Shown: positions 35,994-44,287 of the stretch, in pieces
How the letters are laid out: every line of letters starts with the position of its first letter
Numbering within the stretch: the first letter of the stretch is position 1
Made by a program: the position numbers and the translations under genes
The notes under the pieces: model-generated
Told to the model about the DNA's origin: nothing
The model's input: the letters and a program-made list of their open reading frames with translations, nothing else
Databases searched by the model: none
Assembly (NCBI RefSeq): GCF_013256625.1
Contig: NZ_CP053908.1
Location: 2,666,001 to 2,730,000 of the forward strand
DNA from: Hymenobacter sp. BRD128
GTDB taxonomy: Bacteria; Bacteroidota; Bacteroidia; Cytophagales; Hymenobacteraceae
Length of the DNA stretch: 64,000 bases
Reading direction: 5' to 3'

Positions 35994-37049
35994 ATGTTTC
36001 CTTCCGTATCCGAGTTGCAAGCTCTGCTGGCCCAGCCCAAGCAGATTTTTATCACCACGCACCACAAGCCCGACGCCGACGCGCTAGGCTCTTCGCTGGC
36101 CTGGGCTACTTATCTCAAGAAAAAAGGGCACTCCGTGACGGTAGTTACGCCCTCCGACTACCCGGCCTTCCTCAACTGGATGCAGGGCAACGACGAGGTC
36201 GTTATCTACGAGCCGCGCCAGAACGACCGCCAGGTGCGCGACTTGGTGAACCGGGCCGACCTGTTGTTCTGCCTTGATTTTAATTGCCTGGGCCGCATCA
36301 ACGAGCTGGGCGAGTACGTGCGCCGGGCGCCGGGCACCAGGGTGCTCATCGACCACCACCAGCGCCCCGAAAACTTTGCAGACGTTAGCTTTTCCGACCC
36401 CACGGCGGCGGCCACGGCCGAGTTGATTTTCGAGATTATCCGCGCCCTCGGCGACCAGGACCTCATCGACCAGGGCATGGGCGAGGCGCTCTACGCGGGC
36501 ATCATGACCGATACGGGCTCGTTTCGGCACCCTAGCACCTCGCGCAATGTGCACCTCATCATCGCCGAGCTGCTGAACGCCCACATCGACCTGGCCTCGG
36601 TGCACCGCCGCATCTACGACTCGCACTCCGAAATCCGACTGCGCTTTCTGGGCTACATCCTGAAGGATAAGCTCGTGGTGCTGCGCGAGTTCAACACGGC
36701 CTACATTGCCGTAACTAAGGAGGAGCTGCGCGAGTACGAAAGCAAAACCGGTGATACGGAGGGGCTAGTGAACTACGCGCTCAGCATTGAAGGCATTGTG
36801 CTGGCGGCCGTATTCATTGACCGCAGCTCGGCGGTAAAAATCTCGTTCCGCTCGGTGGGCGACTTTTCGGTGGCCGACTTTTCGCGCAACCATTTTGAGG
36901 GCGGCGGGCACCACAACGCCTCGGGCGGCGTGAGCACTGAGTCGCTCGACGCTACCGTAGCGCGCTTCGTGGGGCTGCTGCCGCAGTACCAGGCGCAGCT
37001 GGTGAGCACGCCCGTGGCGCCGGTAGCAGTTGCGCCGCCCGTAGCCTAA
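35994..37049 (+). CDS. DHH/DHHA1 family phosphoesterase (NrnA-type oligoribonuclease/pAp phosphatase)
   Basis: 351 residues. DHH-domain motifs appear in order: THHKPDADALGSSLAW, CLDFNCLGRI, VLIDHHQRPENF and GIMTDTGSFRHP; the DHHA1 substrate domain ends with GGGHHNASGG. This set fits NrnA proteins that degrade short RNA oligomers and 3'-phosphoadenosine 5'-phosphate. I use the ATG at 35994; the longer open frame upstream crosses a GACCTTTG promoter-like sequence. It abuts an FKBP gene downstream on the same strand, which has its own promoter element. Confidence 0.93.
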   Translation: MFPSVSELQALLAQPKQIFITTHHKPDADALGSSLAWATYLKKKGHSVTVVTPSDYPAFLNWMQGNDEVVIYEPRQNDRQVRDLVNRADLLFCLDFNCLGRINELGEYVRRAPGTRVLIDHHQRPENFADVSFSDPTAAATAELIFEIIRALGDQDLIDQGMGEALYAGIMTDTGSFRHPSTSRNVHLIIAELLNAHIDLASVHRRIYDSHSEIRLRFLGYILKDKLVVLREFNTAYIAVTKEELREYESKTGDTEGLVNYALSIEGIVLAAVFIDRSSAVKISFRSVGDFSVADFSRNHFEGGGHHNASGGVSTESLDATVARFVGLLPQYQAQLVSTPVAPVAVAPPVA

Positions 37050-37054
37050 CTTTG
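37047..37054 (+). promoter_or_regulatory. TAACTTTG promoter -7 element upstream of the first FKBP gene
   Basis: TAACTTTG fits TAnnTTTG, overlaps the stop of the DHH gene and lies 36 bases before the ATG at 37091. Confidence 0.5.
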
Positions 37055-37090
37055 GCGTCGGTTCGTCCTTTATTCCAACTTTTGTTTTTC

Positions 37091-38140
37091 ATGCAGTTTT
37101 CTCTTCGGCCCGGCGCGGCCCGGCACCTGGCCCTGGCGGCGGGCGTGCTCAGCGCAGCTTCCTTCCTGTCTTCGTGCAATAAAGGCGGCGGCGACTATGC
37201 CAAAACCAAGTCGGGCATTGAATATAAGATTTTTAAGAAAGACGGCAACAGCTACTCGCCCCGCGAGGTAGCCGGCGGCGAAGATGCTACCTACAAGGAC
37301 CGCGTGGGCAAGGTGATGTCGGCCCACATTGAGTATCGCACGGCCGGCGACTCGGTGATGATGAAATCGCGCGAGCGCCAGTTTGGCATTCCGGTGCGCA
37401 TTCCGCTCGAAGCCCTCACGGCCAAGCAAATGGGCGCTGAGCCCGAGGCCTTCTCGCTGCTCCAGCCCGGCGACAGCGGCGTGTTCCGCTTCAACGCCGA
37501 CACGCTGTATAAGCGCAACGCCCACATGCTGGCCCCGGCCAATCTGAAAAAGAAAGGCAACTACATCATCCTCACGGTGAAGGCCGTGGCCCTGCAAACC
37601 CGCGACGTAGCAATGGCCGAGGCCATGGCCGACCAGCAGAAGATGATGGCCGAGCAGCAGCGCCAGATGCGCGCCTACGCCGCCACCCAGGACAAGGCCG
37701 ACGACGTGACGCTGCAAGACTACATGAAGAAAAACAACCTGGCCAACGCCAAGAAGGACCCTAGCGGCGTGTATATCATCACCACGCAGCCCGGCACCGG
37801 CCCCAATGCCAAAGCCGGCCAGCTGGTGACGGTGCAGTACCGCGGAGCCCTGCTCGATGGCAAAGAGTTTGACTCGTCGGCCAAGCACGGCGGGCAGCCG
37901 TTCTCGTTCCCGGTAGGCCGCGGCCAGGTAATTCCGGGCTGGGATGCCGCCCTGCAGCAGCTCAACAAGGGCAGCAAGGCCACCATCCTCATCCCGTCGT
38001 CGCTAGCCTACGGCAAGCAGGGCTCGCCGCCCGCCATTCCGGCCAACTCACCCCTGCGCTTCGACATCGAAGTAACGGACGTGAAGGATGCGCCAGCCGC
38101 CGCCCAAGCCCCAGCCATGGCACCTCCGGCCGGCCGTTAA
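37091..38140 (+). CDS. FKBP-type peptidyl-prolyl isomerase lipoprotein
   Basis: 349 residues. The signal peptide ends FLSSC, with Cys29 as the lipidation site. Residues ~40-165 look like a degenerate FKBP-like domain, a central helical stretch (AEQQRQMRAYAATQDKADD) follows, and the C-terminal FKBP domain has VTVQYRGALLDGKEFDSS, GQVIPGWDAALQQL and LIPSSLAYGKQG. It should help proline isomerisation of exported proteins in the periplasm. A second FKBP gene with the same layout follows after a terminator, so the pair are tandem duplicates. Confidence 0.93.
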   Translation: MQFSLRPGAARHLALAAGVLSAASFLSSCNKGGGDYAKTKSGIEYKIFKKDGNSYSPREVAGGEDATYKDRVGKVMSAHIEYRTAGDSVMMKSRERQFGIPVRIPLEALTAKQMGAEPEAFSLLQPGDSGVFRFNADTLYKRNAHMLAPANLKKKGNYIILTVKAVALQTRDVAMAEAMADQQKMMAEQQRQMRAYAATQDKADDVTLQDYMKKNNLANAKKDPSGVYIITTQPGTGPNAKAGQLVTVQYRGALLDGKEFDSSAKHGGQPFSFPVGRGQVIPGWDAALQQLNKGSKATILIPSSLAYGKQGSPPAIPANSPLRFDIEVTDVKDAPAAAQAPAMAPPAGR

Positions 38141-38170
38141 GCCAGGTCCTGGTTTCGTTTAGTTAGTATA

Positions 38171-38199
38171 CCGCCACGCCGTTTTGGCGTGGCGGTTTT
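38171..38199 (+). terminator. Terminator between the two FKBP genes
   Basis: CCGCCACGCC (38171-38180) pairs perfectly with GGCGTGGCGG (38186-38195), followed by TTTT. Confidence 0.85.
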
Positions 38200-38215
38200 G
38201 TTTAGCTCCTGCTTT

Positions 38216-39283
38216 ATGCGTCATTTTATTTTGCTGCTACTGGCCGCGCTGCCGGTGCTAGCCCACGCCCAGACCACCACTCCTACCCCCGGCTTCGAGC
38301 GCCTGCCCAGCGGCACCGAATACAAGCTGTATCGGCGCGATGCGGCGGGGCGCTACGCGCCCCGGCCGCTGGCCGCCCTGCCCAGCCCCACCGACACCTC
38401 GCGGGCCGGCAAGTTTATGCTGATGCACGTAACCTACCTCACGGGCCGCGACTCGGTGCTACAAAGCACGCGGCAGCTAACCCACGGCCAGCCGGTGCCC
38501 ATGCCGATGCCCGCCGGCTTCCGCAAAGGCTCGCCGGAGGAAGCCCTTGCCATGCTGCAGCCCGGCGATAGCGCCGTATTCCGCCTACGGGCCGACTCGC
38601 TGTTTCGGGGCCGGCCGGTGCCGGCCGAGCTGCGGCGCGGCGGCAACGTACTGGTGCTGCAAGCCACGGCCGTGCGGCTGGTAGACCAGGCCACGGCCAT
38701 GGCCACAGCCCAGCGCCTGCAGCAAGATGTGCAGGCCGAGCAGCAGCGCCTGGCCCGCGCCCGGCTGGCAGCGCAATTGCCCAAAGACAATGCGGCTATT
38801 GCCGACTACTTAAAAACCAATAACCTGGCGGCGACGGCCAAGAAAACCGCCGGCGGCACCTGGTACATTATCACCAAGCGCGGCGCCGGGCCGCTGCCCC
38901 AGACCGGGCAAACCGTGGGCGTGCGCTACCGCGGTACGGTGCTGGCCACCGGCAAAGAATTTGACGCCTCGGACAAGCACGGCGGTTCGCCCTTCGAGTT
39001 TGCGCTGGGCCGGGGGCAGGTGATTCCGGGCTGGGACCAGGGCATCGCCATGTTGCCCAAGGGCAGCAAAGCCATCCTGCTCATTCCGTCGTCGCTGGCC
39101 TACGGCACGCGGGGCGCCGGCGCCGACATTCCGGCCGACGCCAACCTGCGCTTCGACGTGGAGCTGGTAGACATAAAAGGCGCCGCGGCGACCCCGCCAG
39201 CCAAGCATCCTGCCACGAAACCAGCCGCGAAGACCAAGACCGGTGTTAAAGCGGCTACCCCGCATAAAGCCACCAAGAAGTAA
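38216..39283 (+). CDS. FKBP-type peptidyl-prolyl isomerase, exported
   Basis: 355 residues with signal peptide MRHFILLLLAALPVLAHAQ but no lipobox Cys, so probably soluble in the periplasm. Layout matches the upstream paralogue: N-terminal degenerate domain, helical linker, C-terminal FKBP with VGVRYRGTVLATGKEFDAS, GQVIPGWDQGIAML and LIPSSLAYGTRG. The tail is Lys/Ala/Pro-rich (KPAAKTKTGVKAATPHK), unlike the first copy. I use the ATG at 38216 rather than the open frame from 38189, which lies in the terminator tail. Confidence 0.92.
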   Translation: MRHFILLLLAALPVLAHAQTTTPTPGFERLPSGTEYKLYRRDAAGRYAPRPLAALPSPTDTSRAGKFMLMHVTYLTGRDSVLQSTRQLTHGQPVPMPMPAGFRKGSPEEALAMLQPGDSAVFRLRADSLFRGRPVPAELRRGGNVLVLQATAVRLVDQATAMATAQRLQQDVQAEQQRLARARLAAQLPKDNAAIADYLKTNNLAATAKKTAGGTWYIITKRGAGPLPQTGQTVGVRYRGTVLATGKEFDASDKHGGSPFEFALGRGQVIPGWDQGIAMLPKGSKAILLIPSSLAYGTRGAGADIPADANLRFDVELVDIKGAAATPPAKHPATKPAAKTKTGVKAATPHKATKK

Positions 39284-39318
39284 GCTTCCGCCCAGCAGTA
39301 GCGAAGCGCTAACGAGCA

Positions 39319-39356
39319 GGCCAGGGCCGGGATAAGTACCCGGCTCTGGCCCTTTT
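39319..39356. terminator. Terminator between the convergent FKBP and recO genes
   Basis: GGCCAGGGCCGGG (39319-39331) pairs with CCCGGCTCTGGCC (39339-39351) with one G:U pair, followed by CTTTTAG. Confidence 0.82.
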
Positions 39357-39368
39357 AGTAGTACCTGG

Positions 39369-40091
39369 CTAGCTGCTAAGCACTTCACTAAGCACTTCCA
39401 GCGATTTTATTTCGCCCAGCCCCTCGACGTGGAGTTGGTAGTAGCGCATGAGCACGGCCAGCAGCTCGCGGCGCACCTGGCCGTTGGGGATGCTAGCGGT
39501 GGCCGGGGCGTGCAGCAGCTCGTCGAAATACTGCTCGAACTCGCGCAGGCGCAGCGTGGCCGGGCCGCTGCTGAAGCCGCTACCCACCACCGGGCCGGCC
39601 ATCGCCACCTGGTCGGTGAGCTCGGCGCCGCTGCGCAGGCCAAAGCCCAGGTAGTCGGTGAGGTGCAGGAGAAAAAGCAGGGCGAAGTTTTCGACGCCCA
39701 CATCCTGCTGGTCGAAGGCCAGGATAGAATCGTGCAGAAAGCGAAAAAGCGAGACATTCTCTTCTTCCTCACGCACCGACTTGCTGAGCACTTCGCTCAG
39801 AAAAAGCGCCACGCTGCTCTTGCGCACGTCGTAGGGCAGCGAGCGAAACTGCTCGGCGCAGCGAAACTCGGCTAGCCGGGTGAGGCTGCCGCCCTGGCGC
39901 GGCACGTAGGCCACCAAGTCGAGCAAAGTAAGGGGCTGAAAAAGCGCAATGCGCCCGGGCGGCTTGGCCCGGCGCACGCCGTTTACGAGGTAGCTCTGCA
40001 CGCCGCGCTGCTCGGTGTAGACGCGGGCAATGATGCTGGATTCGCGGTACTTGAGGTAGCTCAGCACGATACCGCGGGTTTTAATTAGCAT
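39369..40091 (-). CDS. recO: DNA repair protein RecO
   Basis: 240 residues from the ATG at 40091. The N-terminal OB-fold reads MLIKTRGIVLSYLKYRESS and IARVYTEQRGVQSYLVNGVR, then a helical domain with SLPYDVRKSSVALFLSEVL and FALLFLLHLTDYLGF. RecO loads RecA onto SSB-coated single-stranded DNA with RecR. The frame extends 12 codons upstream without similarity. Zinc-binding cysteines found in some RecO proteins are absent, which is common in this phylum. A palindromic repeat lies upstream. Confidence 0.93.
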   Translation of the reverse strand: MLIKTRGIVLSYLKYRESSIIARVYTEQRGVQSYLVNGVRRAKPPGRIALFQPLTLLDLVAYVPRQGGSLTRLAEFRCAEQFRSLPYDVRKSSVALFLSEVLSKSVREEEENVSLFRFLHDSILAFDQQDVGVENFALLFLLHLTDYLGFGLRSGAELTDQVAMAGPVVGSGFSSGPATLRLREFEQYFDELLHAPATASIPNGQVRRELLAVLMRYYQLHVEGLGEIKSLEVLSEVLSS

Positions 40092-40130
40092 TTGGTGAAA
40101 GGAGGAATTATGTATGACTAACGACAAGTA

Positions 40131-40233
40131 AGAACGTCATGCTGAGCTTGCCGAAGCATCTTGTCCGCGCCGTTAGAGTTAGTAACCCTAGCGGCGCGAG
40201 CGAGATGCTTCGGCAAGCTCAGCATGACGTTCT
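40131..40233. repeat. Palindromic intergenic element, copy 5
   Basis: AGAACGTCATGCTGAGCTTG (40131-40150) begins a left arm that continues CCGAAGCATCTTG; the right arm mirrors it through CGAGATGCTTCGG to GCATGACGTTCT. A second inner pair (CGCGCCG / CGGCGCG) extends the hairpin. It lies between porZ and recO and could serve as porZ 5'-distal or recO upstream structure. Confidence 0.9.
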
Positions 40234-40254
40234 TTTTTTGAGCGAGCTGCTTTC

Positions 40255-42624
40255 CTATTTCGACAGTACGGCTACTTTACTCACGCAGGTATTTTTACCC
40301 TGGGCATCGGACGTGAGCACCAGGTATACGCCCGAGCGCACGCGGCGGCCGTCGGTATCGGTGAGGTTCCAGGTCACGGTGCCGCCCGCCGCATTGGTGC
40401 GGTACACGAGGTGGCCGGCCACGTCGGTGATGCGCACCTGGGCATTATTTACCACGCCGCTGATGCCCACGGTGCCCGCAAACTCCGGCCGCACGGGATT
40501 GGGCGATACCTGGGCGCAGCTCGGGGCGCCGTCGGTGACGCTGGCCGAGCCGCGGTAGCTCACCAGGCCGGCATCGGTGGCCACGAAAACTTCACCGGTT
40601 TTGTCGTTCACGGCCACGTCCACGATGCTGTTACTGGGCAGGGGCGAGTTGGCGGTAGTGAAATTGAGCAGCGCCTCGGTGCCATCGGCGCTGAACAGCC
40701 AGAGGCCATTGGGCGTACCCAGCCATTTGCGGTTGGCCCCGTCGATGGCAATGCAGCGCACGATTTCGTTGTAGAGGGTATTGAAGCCCGTGCCGGCGCC
40801 GCGCGTCACCAGCGGCAGGCGGAAAGCGCCCTGGCTGGTGCCGTTGGCCGCCGCACCCAGCAGCTGGCTAGGGTCGTTGTACACGGCCACGCCCGCCGCC
40901 GTGCCCACCCAGATATCGCCGCTGCGGTCGCGCGCAATGGCGTAGAGCGCGTTGCTGGGCAGGCCGTTGCTGGTGGTAAAGTAGAAAGGCTTCTGCGTAA
41001 GGGTGTCGAAGGCCACGAGGCCCTGGCCACCCTTGCGCGACTGCGTGGCCCAGGGATTGCCAAAATTATCGACCGTGATGCGGTCGAGGTTTTCGAAACC
41101 CGAATAGGCGGGCACGGTCGTCCAGGTAGCATTGCCGGGCCGGAAGCGGAACAAGCCCGGCACGCCCGGAAACTCGGGGTGGCGGTTCACGACCCACACG
41201 CGGCCATTGTTGGGGTCGGCGGCCACGTCGGTCACCCGCACAAAATTGGGGTAGTTGGGGTCGGTGGCGGCGAGGCTGCTGCGCAGGGGCGAGCCTGGCG
41301 TGCCCTGGGTAAACTGCCGGAACTGGCCGGGGCCTTTCCACTCCAGCAGGCCGTTGCCGTAGCTGGCAATGTAGAGCGTGCCGTCGGGCGTGCGGGTGCC
41401 GTGCGAGAGGTCGAGCAGATTAGGAAAATCGGTCGGCGACGGATACGTGGTGGCCGTGTAGTTGGTCCACTGCCCATCCTTGTACTCATAAAAGCCGTTG
41501 CGGCTGCCCTGCTGCGCGCCACTATCGCCCGAGTAGCCGCCGCTGAATACGTCAACCGTATTAGTAGCCGCATTCGCCACCAACCCGTAATCGAGGGCCT
41601 GCTCGGGGGCATTGGGCCGAATGATTTCGGGCGCGGCCGTGGTCGAGGCAAAGCGCAGCAGGCCCTTATCGTAGCTAGCCACGTAGTAGGTGCCGTCGGC
41701 CTGGGCCAGGGCATCATTGACAACGGTACCCACCGCCGCAATGGGCAGCACCGGCACTACCACGCCCGTTTTGGCATCGAAGCGGCGCAGGGCCGTGTTG
41801 GTTTGCGCCACCAGCAGCTGGCCGGCGCTCACGCGCAGGCGGCGCATCTCGTCGGCGTAGCCGTTGGGCGAGAAGTGCCATGCGCGAGCTACCCCCGTAC
41901 CGGCCAGGTAGTCGAGGCCCCGAAAGTTGCCGCCCGCCACCACGTGGCCCCGGTACACCACCAGCTGCGCGTAGGTCTGGTCGAGCTTGCCAAGGTTGGG
42001 ACTCTCTTTGGTCCAGCTGCGGTAATCGAGCAGATTTACCGCCGAGCTGAGGCTAGCCCGCAGAATACCGACCGAAGTCGAAGCAAAGATGGTGTCGTGC
42101 ACTACGGCCGCGGCATAGGCGCTCACCATCTGGCCCGATGGCCCGATGGCGCTGTAGGTGTCGCGCACTTCCAGCTTGGCCAGGTCGAGCACCACCAGGC
42201 CCAGGTTGGTGCTCACGTAGGCCAGCCCGCTGTAAATCTGAACCTGGTAAATGGTTTTTGTCGGGCTGGTTTTGCGCAGCAGGTCGGTGAGGTTGCGCAC
42301 CGTGCCGCTCGTCCCCACCACGTCGAGGTTGCCGTCGCGATAGGCCACTACCAGTTGAGCCGAGGCCGAGTCGTAGGCCAGCGCCGCCACCCCCACGTCG
42401 CTGAGGCCATCGCGGCGCGACAGCAATTGCGTGGTATGCAGAGCTTTATCATAGAAGTAAAACGACGACTCATCGGCCACGTAGAGGCGGCTGCCGGCAT
42501 CGGCCAGGCCTAGCGGATGCCGCGCGGGCAAGTGCAGCTGCCAGTCGCCGTAGGCGGCCTGGCCCCAGGCCCGCACGGTGGCCAGCAGTGCTACTAGTAG
42601 AAACCAGGCGAAAAAACGCGGCAT
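40255..42624 (-). CDS. porZ: Type IX secretion system anchor protein PorZ (beta-propeller)
   Basis: 789 residues with signal peptide MPRFFAWFLLVALLATVRAWGQ. It opens with YGDWQLHLPARHPLGLADAG and SFYFYDKALHTTQLLSRRDGLSD, the PorZ N-terminal propeller pattern, followed by two-component-regulator-type propeller repeats (for example GDIWVGTAAGVAVYN and RKWLGTPNGLWLF). The end (VSPNPVRPEFAGTVG to KNTCVSKVAVLS) is a sorting-type C-terminal domain. PorZ sits on the cell surface in the type IX attachment complex and is thought to deliver A-LPS to the sortase. Length matches the ~780-residue family. Confidence 0.9.
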   Translation of the reverse strand: MPRFFAWFLLVALLATVRAWGQAAYGDWQLHLPARHPLGLADAGSRLYVADESSFYFYDKALHTTQLLSRRDGLSDVGVAALAYDSASAQLVVAYRDGNLDVVGTSGTVRNLTDLLRKTSPTKTIYQVQIYSGLAYVSTNLGLVVLDLAKLEVRDTYSAIGPSGQMVSAYAAAVVHDTIFASTSVGILRASLSSAVNLLDYRSWTKESPNLGKLDQTYAQLVVYRGHVVAGGNFRGLDYLAGTGVARAWHFSPNGYADEMRRLRVSAGQLLVAQTNTALRRFDAKTGVVVPVLPIAAVGTVVNDALAQADGTYYVASYDKGLLRFASTTAAPEIIRPNAPEQALDYGLVANAATNTVDVFSGGYSGDSGAQQGSRNGFYEYKDGQWTNYTATTYPSPTDFPNLLDLSHGTRTPDGTLYIASYGNGLLEWKGPGQFRQFTQGTPGSPLRSSLAATDPNYPNFVRVTDVAADPNNGRVWVVNRHPEFPGVPGLFRFRPGNATWTTVPAYSGFENLDRITVDNFGNPWATQSRKGGQGLVAFDTLTQKPFYFTTSNGLPSNALYAIARDRSGDIWVGTAAGVAVYNDPSQLLGAAANGTSQGAFRLPLVTRGAGTGFNTLYNEIVRCIAIDGANRKWLGTPNGLWLFSADGTEALLNFTTANSPLPSNSIVDVAVNDKTGEVFVATDAGLVSYRGSASVTDGAPSCAQVSPNPVRPEFAGTVGISGVVNNAQVRITDVAGHLVYRTNAAGGTVTWNLTDTDGRRVRSGVYLVLTSDAQGKNTCVSKVAVLSK

Positions 42625-42717
42625 AAATAGTCAAGTAGCAGTAAGCAGCAAAAATTGCTGACGCCGAAAAAACGGCTGTCATTGCCGCGCTCGCAATGAT
42701 AAAGCAAGAAGGTTCTT

Positions 42718-43347
42718 TTAAGATTCCTTGTTAAGCGCAACCGGCTCGCCGTGCGGGGTTTTTACGCTTTCACCGGCCAGGAAGCAGGGTCGGCAGCGCG
42801 CCTCGTAGCTGTCGGTTTCGCCCAGCAAAATCTGCTTTTCGCTGGCCCCGATGCGATACGAATAGGCGGCCAGCTCGCCGCAGCACACGCACACGGCGTG
42901 CACCTTGGTCACAAACTCGGCGGTGGCCAGCAGCGCGGGCATGGGGCCGAAGGGCCGGCCGAGGTAGTCCATATCGAGGCCCGCCACGATAACGCGGGTG
43001 CCCTGGTCGGCGAGCTGCTTGCAGATTTCGACCAGGCTTTCGTCAAAAAACTGCGCCTCGTCGATGCCCACCACATCGGTGGTCCGGCCGGCCAGCAGCA
43101 GAATTTCGGAGGGCGACTGCACCGGCGTCGAGCGAATGCTGGTCTGGTTGTGGCTCACCACGTCTTGGGCGTGGTAGCGCGTGTCGAGGGCGGGCTTGAA
43201 GATTTCGACCCGCTGGCGCGCAATGCGCGCGCGGGTGAGGCGGCGAATCAGCTCCTCGGTTTTACCCGAAAACATGGAGCCGCAAATAACTTCCAGCCAG
43301 CCCCGATGGCGCGGAAAATCGGAGTAGCGGCGGGGCTCGGTAAACAA
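42718..43347 (-). CDS. tdk: Thymidine kinase
   Basis: 209 residues, type II (TK1-like). P-loop [15 protein letters not shown], Walker [15 protein letters not shown], lasso-type zinc ligands in [13 protein letters not shown] and CRPC. It phosphorylates thymidine for salvage. No upstream ATG exists in frame: a stop precedes, and TTG at 43347 is the best start, giving [12 protein letters not shown] tandem AT-rich repeat lies directly upstream, in what should be the leader. The C-terminal tail after the last Cys pair is longer than usual. Confidence 0.95.
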   Translation of the reverse strand: MFTEPRRYSDFPRHRGWLEVICGSMFSGKTEELIRRLTRARIARQRVEIFKPALDTRYHAQDVVSHNQTSIRSTPVQSPSEILLLAGRTTDVVGIDEAQFFDESLVEICKQLADQGTRVIVAGLDMDYLGRPFGPMPALLATAEFVTKVHAVCVCCGELAAYSYRIGASEKQILLGETDSYEARCRPCFLAGESVKTPHGEPVALNKES

Positions 43348-43350
43348 GTT

Positions 43351-43383
43351 GAGTTAAAAGTTATGAGTTAAAAGTTATGAGTT
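43351..43383. repeat. AT-rich tandem repeat (14-bp unit, about 2.4 copies)
   Basis: GAGTTAAAAGTTAT occurs at 43351-43364 and 43365-43378, followed by GAGTT. It lies directly upstream of the tdk start and contrasts with the GC-rich surroundings. Confidence 0.8.
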
Positions 43384-43455
43384 GGTAAGAACTGCACAAC
43401 TACTCGGCTGGCAAGAATGACTTTTGCAAAGTACGACACTGCCCGCTTAGCTGGC

Positions 43456-43926
43456 CTATGAGAGGTGCGTCAGGCTGACCAGCCCGCCCCCGGCACTGTA
43501 TACTACCCGTAACCGGCTGCCTACGCGCAACTGCGCATATAATTCCGGCTTAACTTCTAGTTGGTAGTTGTCGCCCGGCACCAGCCGCACCCAGCACTTG
43601 GAAAATAAGTGGTCTTTCTCGCGCACTTCAAACTCCCCCACTAATCGGTAGCCGGGCGGGCCATCGCGCCAAGGCCGCCAGGCTACACTATAGATGAAGT
43701 AGCTACCGACCAGCCCCACCACTATAAAAGCAAACCAAAAATTCATTGGTGACTTCGGGCGAAAAAAAGGTCGGCGAGGTAACTCCGGCAGCAATGCCGT
43801 GCCTAGTACCATTCCAGCCACGATGAGTACGGTCCGGTTAAAGGCATCCCGGCCGGTTAATGCGGGCTCCTCATACGGTTCCCGATAAAACAGGCCGTGA
43901 AAATCGTTAGGTAGCGGGAAAGCCAT
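43456..43926 (-). CDS. Two-pass membrane protein of unknown function
   Basis: 156 residues with two hydrophobic segments (TVLIVAGMVLGTALLP and NFWFAFIVVGLVGSYFIYSVAW) and a soluble C-terminal beta domain (GYRLVGEFEVREKDH, KPELYAQLRVGSRLRVVYS). I recognise no named family. The base composition is slightly lower in GC than its neighbours. It runs in the same direction as the ferredoxin gene, whose stop is 36 bases upstream of its start. Confidence 0.7.
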   Translation of the reverse strand: MAFPLPNDFHGLFYREPYEEPALTGRDAFNRTVLIVAGMVLGTALLPELPRRPFFRPKSPMNFWFAFIVVGLVGSYFIYSVAWRPWRDGPPGYRLVGEFEVREKDHLFSKCWVRLVPGDNYQLEVKPELYAQLRVGSRLRVVYSAGGGLVSLTHLS

Positions 43927-43962
43927 AGGAGTAGCTATTATAAACTATAGAGCGAAACTGCC

Positions 43963-44238
43963 TCAATGCGTCACGTCTGGCAGCACCTGCGCCTGGCAGG
44001 CTAGCCGCTCCGCGGGACCGAGGCGGCCGGCGGCGCGGTAGCGCAGCTCGGGCTCGGTGGGCGGCGTCAAAAATTCGGCGCCGGTTTCGAGGTGCACGCG
44101 GCAGGTGGTGCAGCGGCCTTTGGCGCCGCAGGCGTGCCACCAATCGTGGCCGGCGGCGTGGATAGCGGCCAGCACCGTGCGGCCCGCGGGCACTTCAAGT
44201 GGCGGGCCGGGCAGGCCCTGAATGGTCAGCAGGGGCAT
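43963..44238 (-). CDS. Small [2Fe-2S] ferredoxin
   Basis: 91 residues from the ATG at 44238. Cluster ligands lie in WWHACGAKGRCTTCRV and LACQAQV, giving the C-X5-C-X2-C...C spacing of adrenodoxin-type ferredoxins rather than the C-X4-C-X2-C of plant type. It carries electrons in the cytoplasm; the partner is unknown. An extension upstream in frame has no similarity. It is divergent from the 44288 gene with 49 bases between starts. Confidence 0.92.
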   Translation of the reverse strand: MPLLTIQGLPGPPLEVPAGRTVLAAIHAAGHDWWHACGAKGRCTTCRVHLETGAEFLTPPTEPELRYRAAGRLGPAERLACQAQVLPDVTH

Positions 44239-44287
44239 TTTGTGGCTAACTTGGCGCCTGAATCCGGCCCTGCGGCCGGCCCACGCT

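Noticed and set aside
20788..40233. The repeated palindromes as a CRISPR array
   Set aside because: The five copies are scattered over 20 kb, are palindromic over most of their length, and are not separated by regular spacers; no cas genes are present.
40411..42513. A 700-codon open frame antisense to porZ
   Set aside because: Long open antisense frames are expected in GC-rich genes; the composition is Gly/Ala/Arg/His-rich without domains, and porZ on the other strand is convincing.
44222..44287. Longer N-terminus for the 44288 protein
   Set aside because: It overlaps the divergent ferredoxin start and has no similarity; the ATG at 44288 is a better start.
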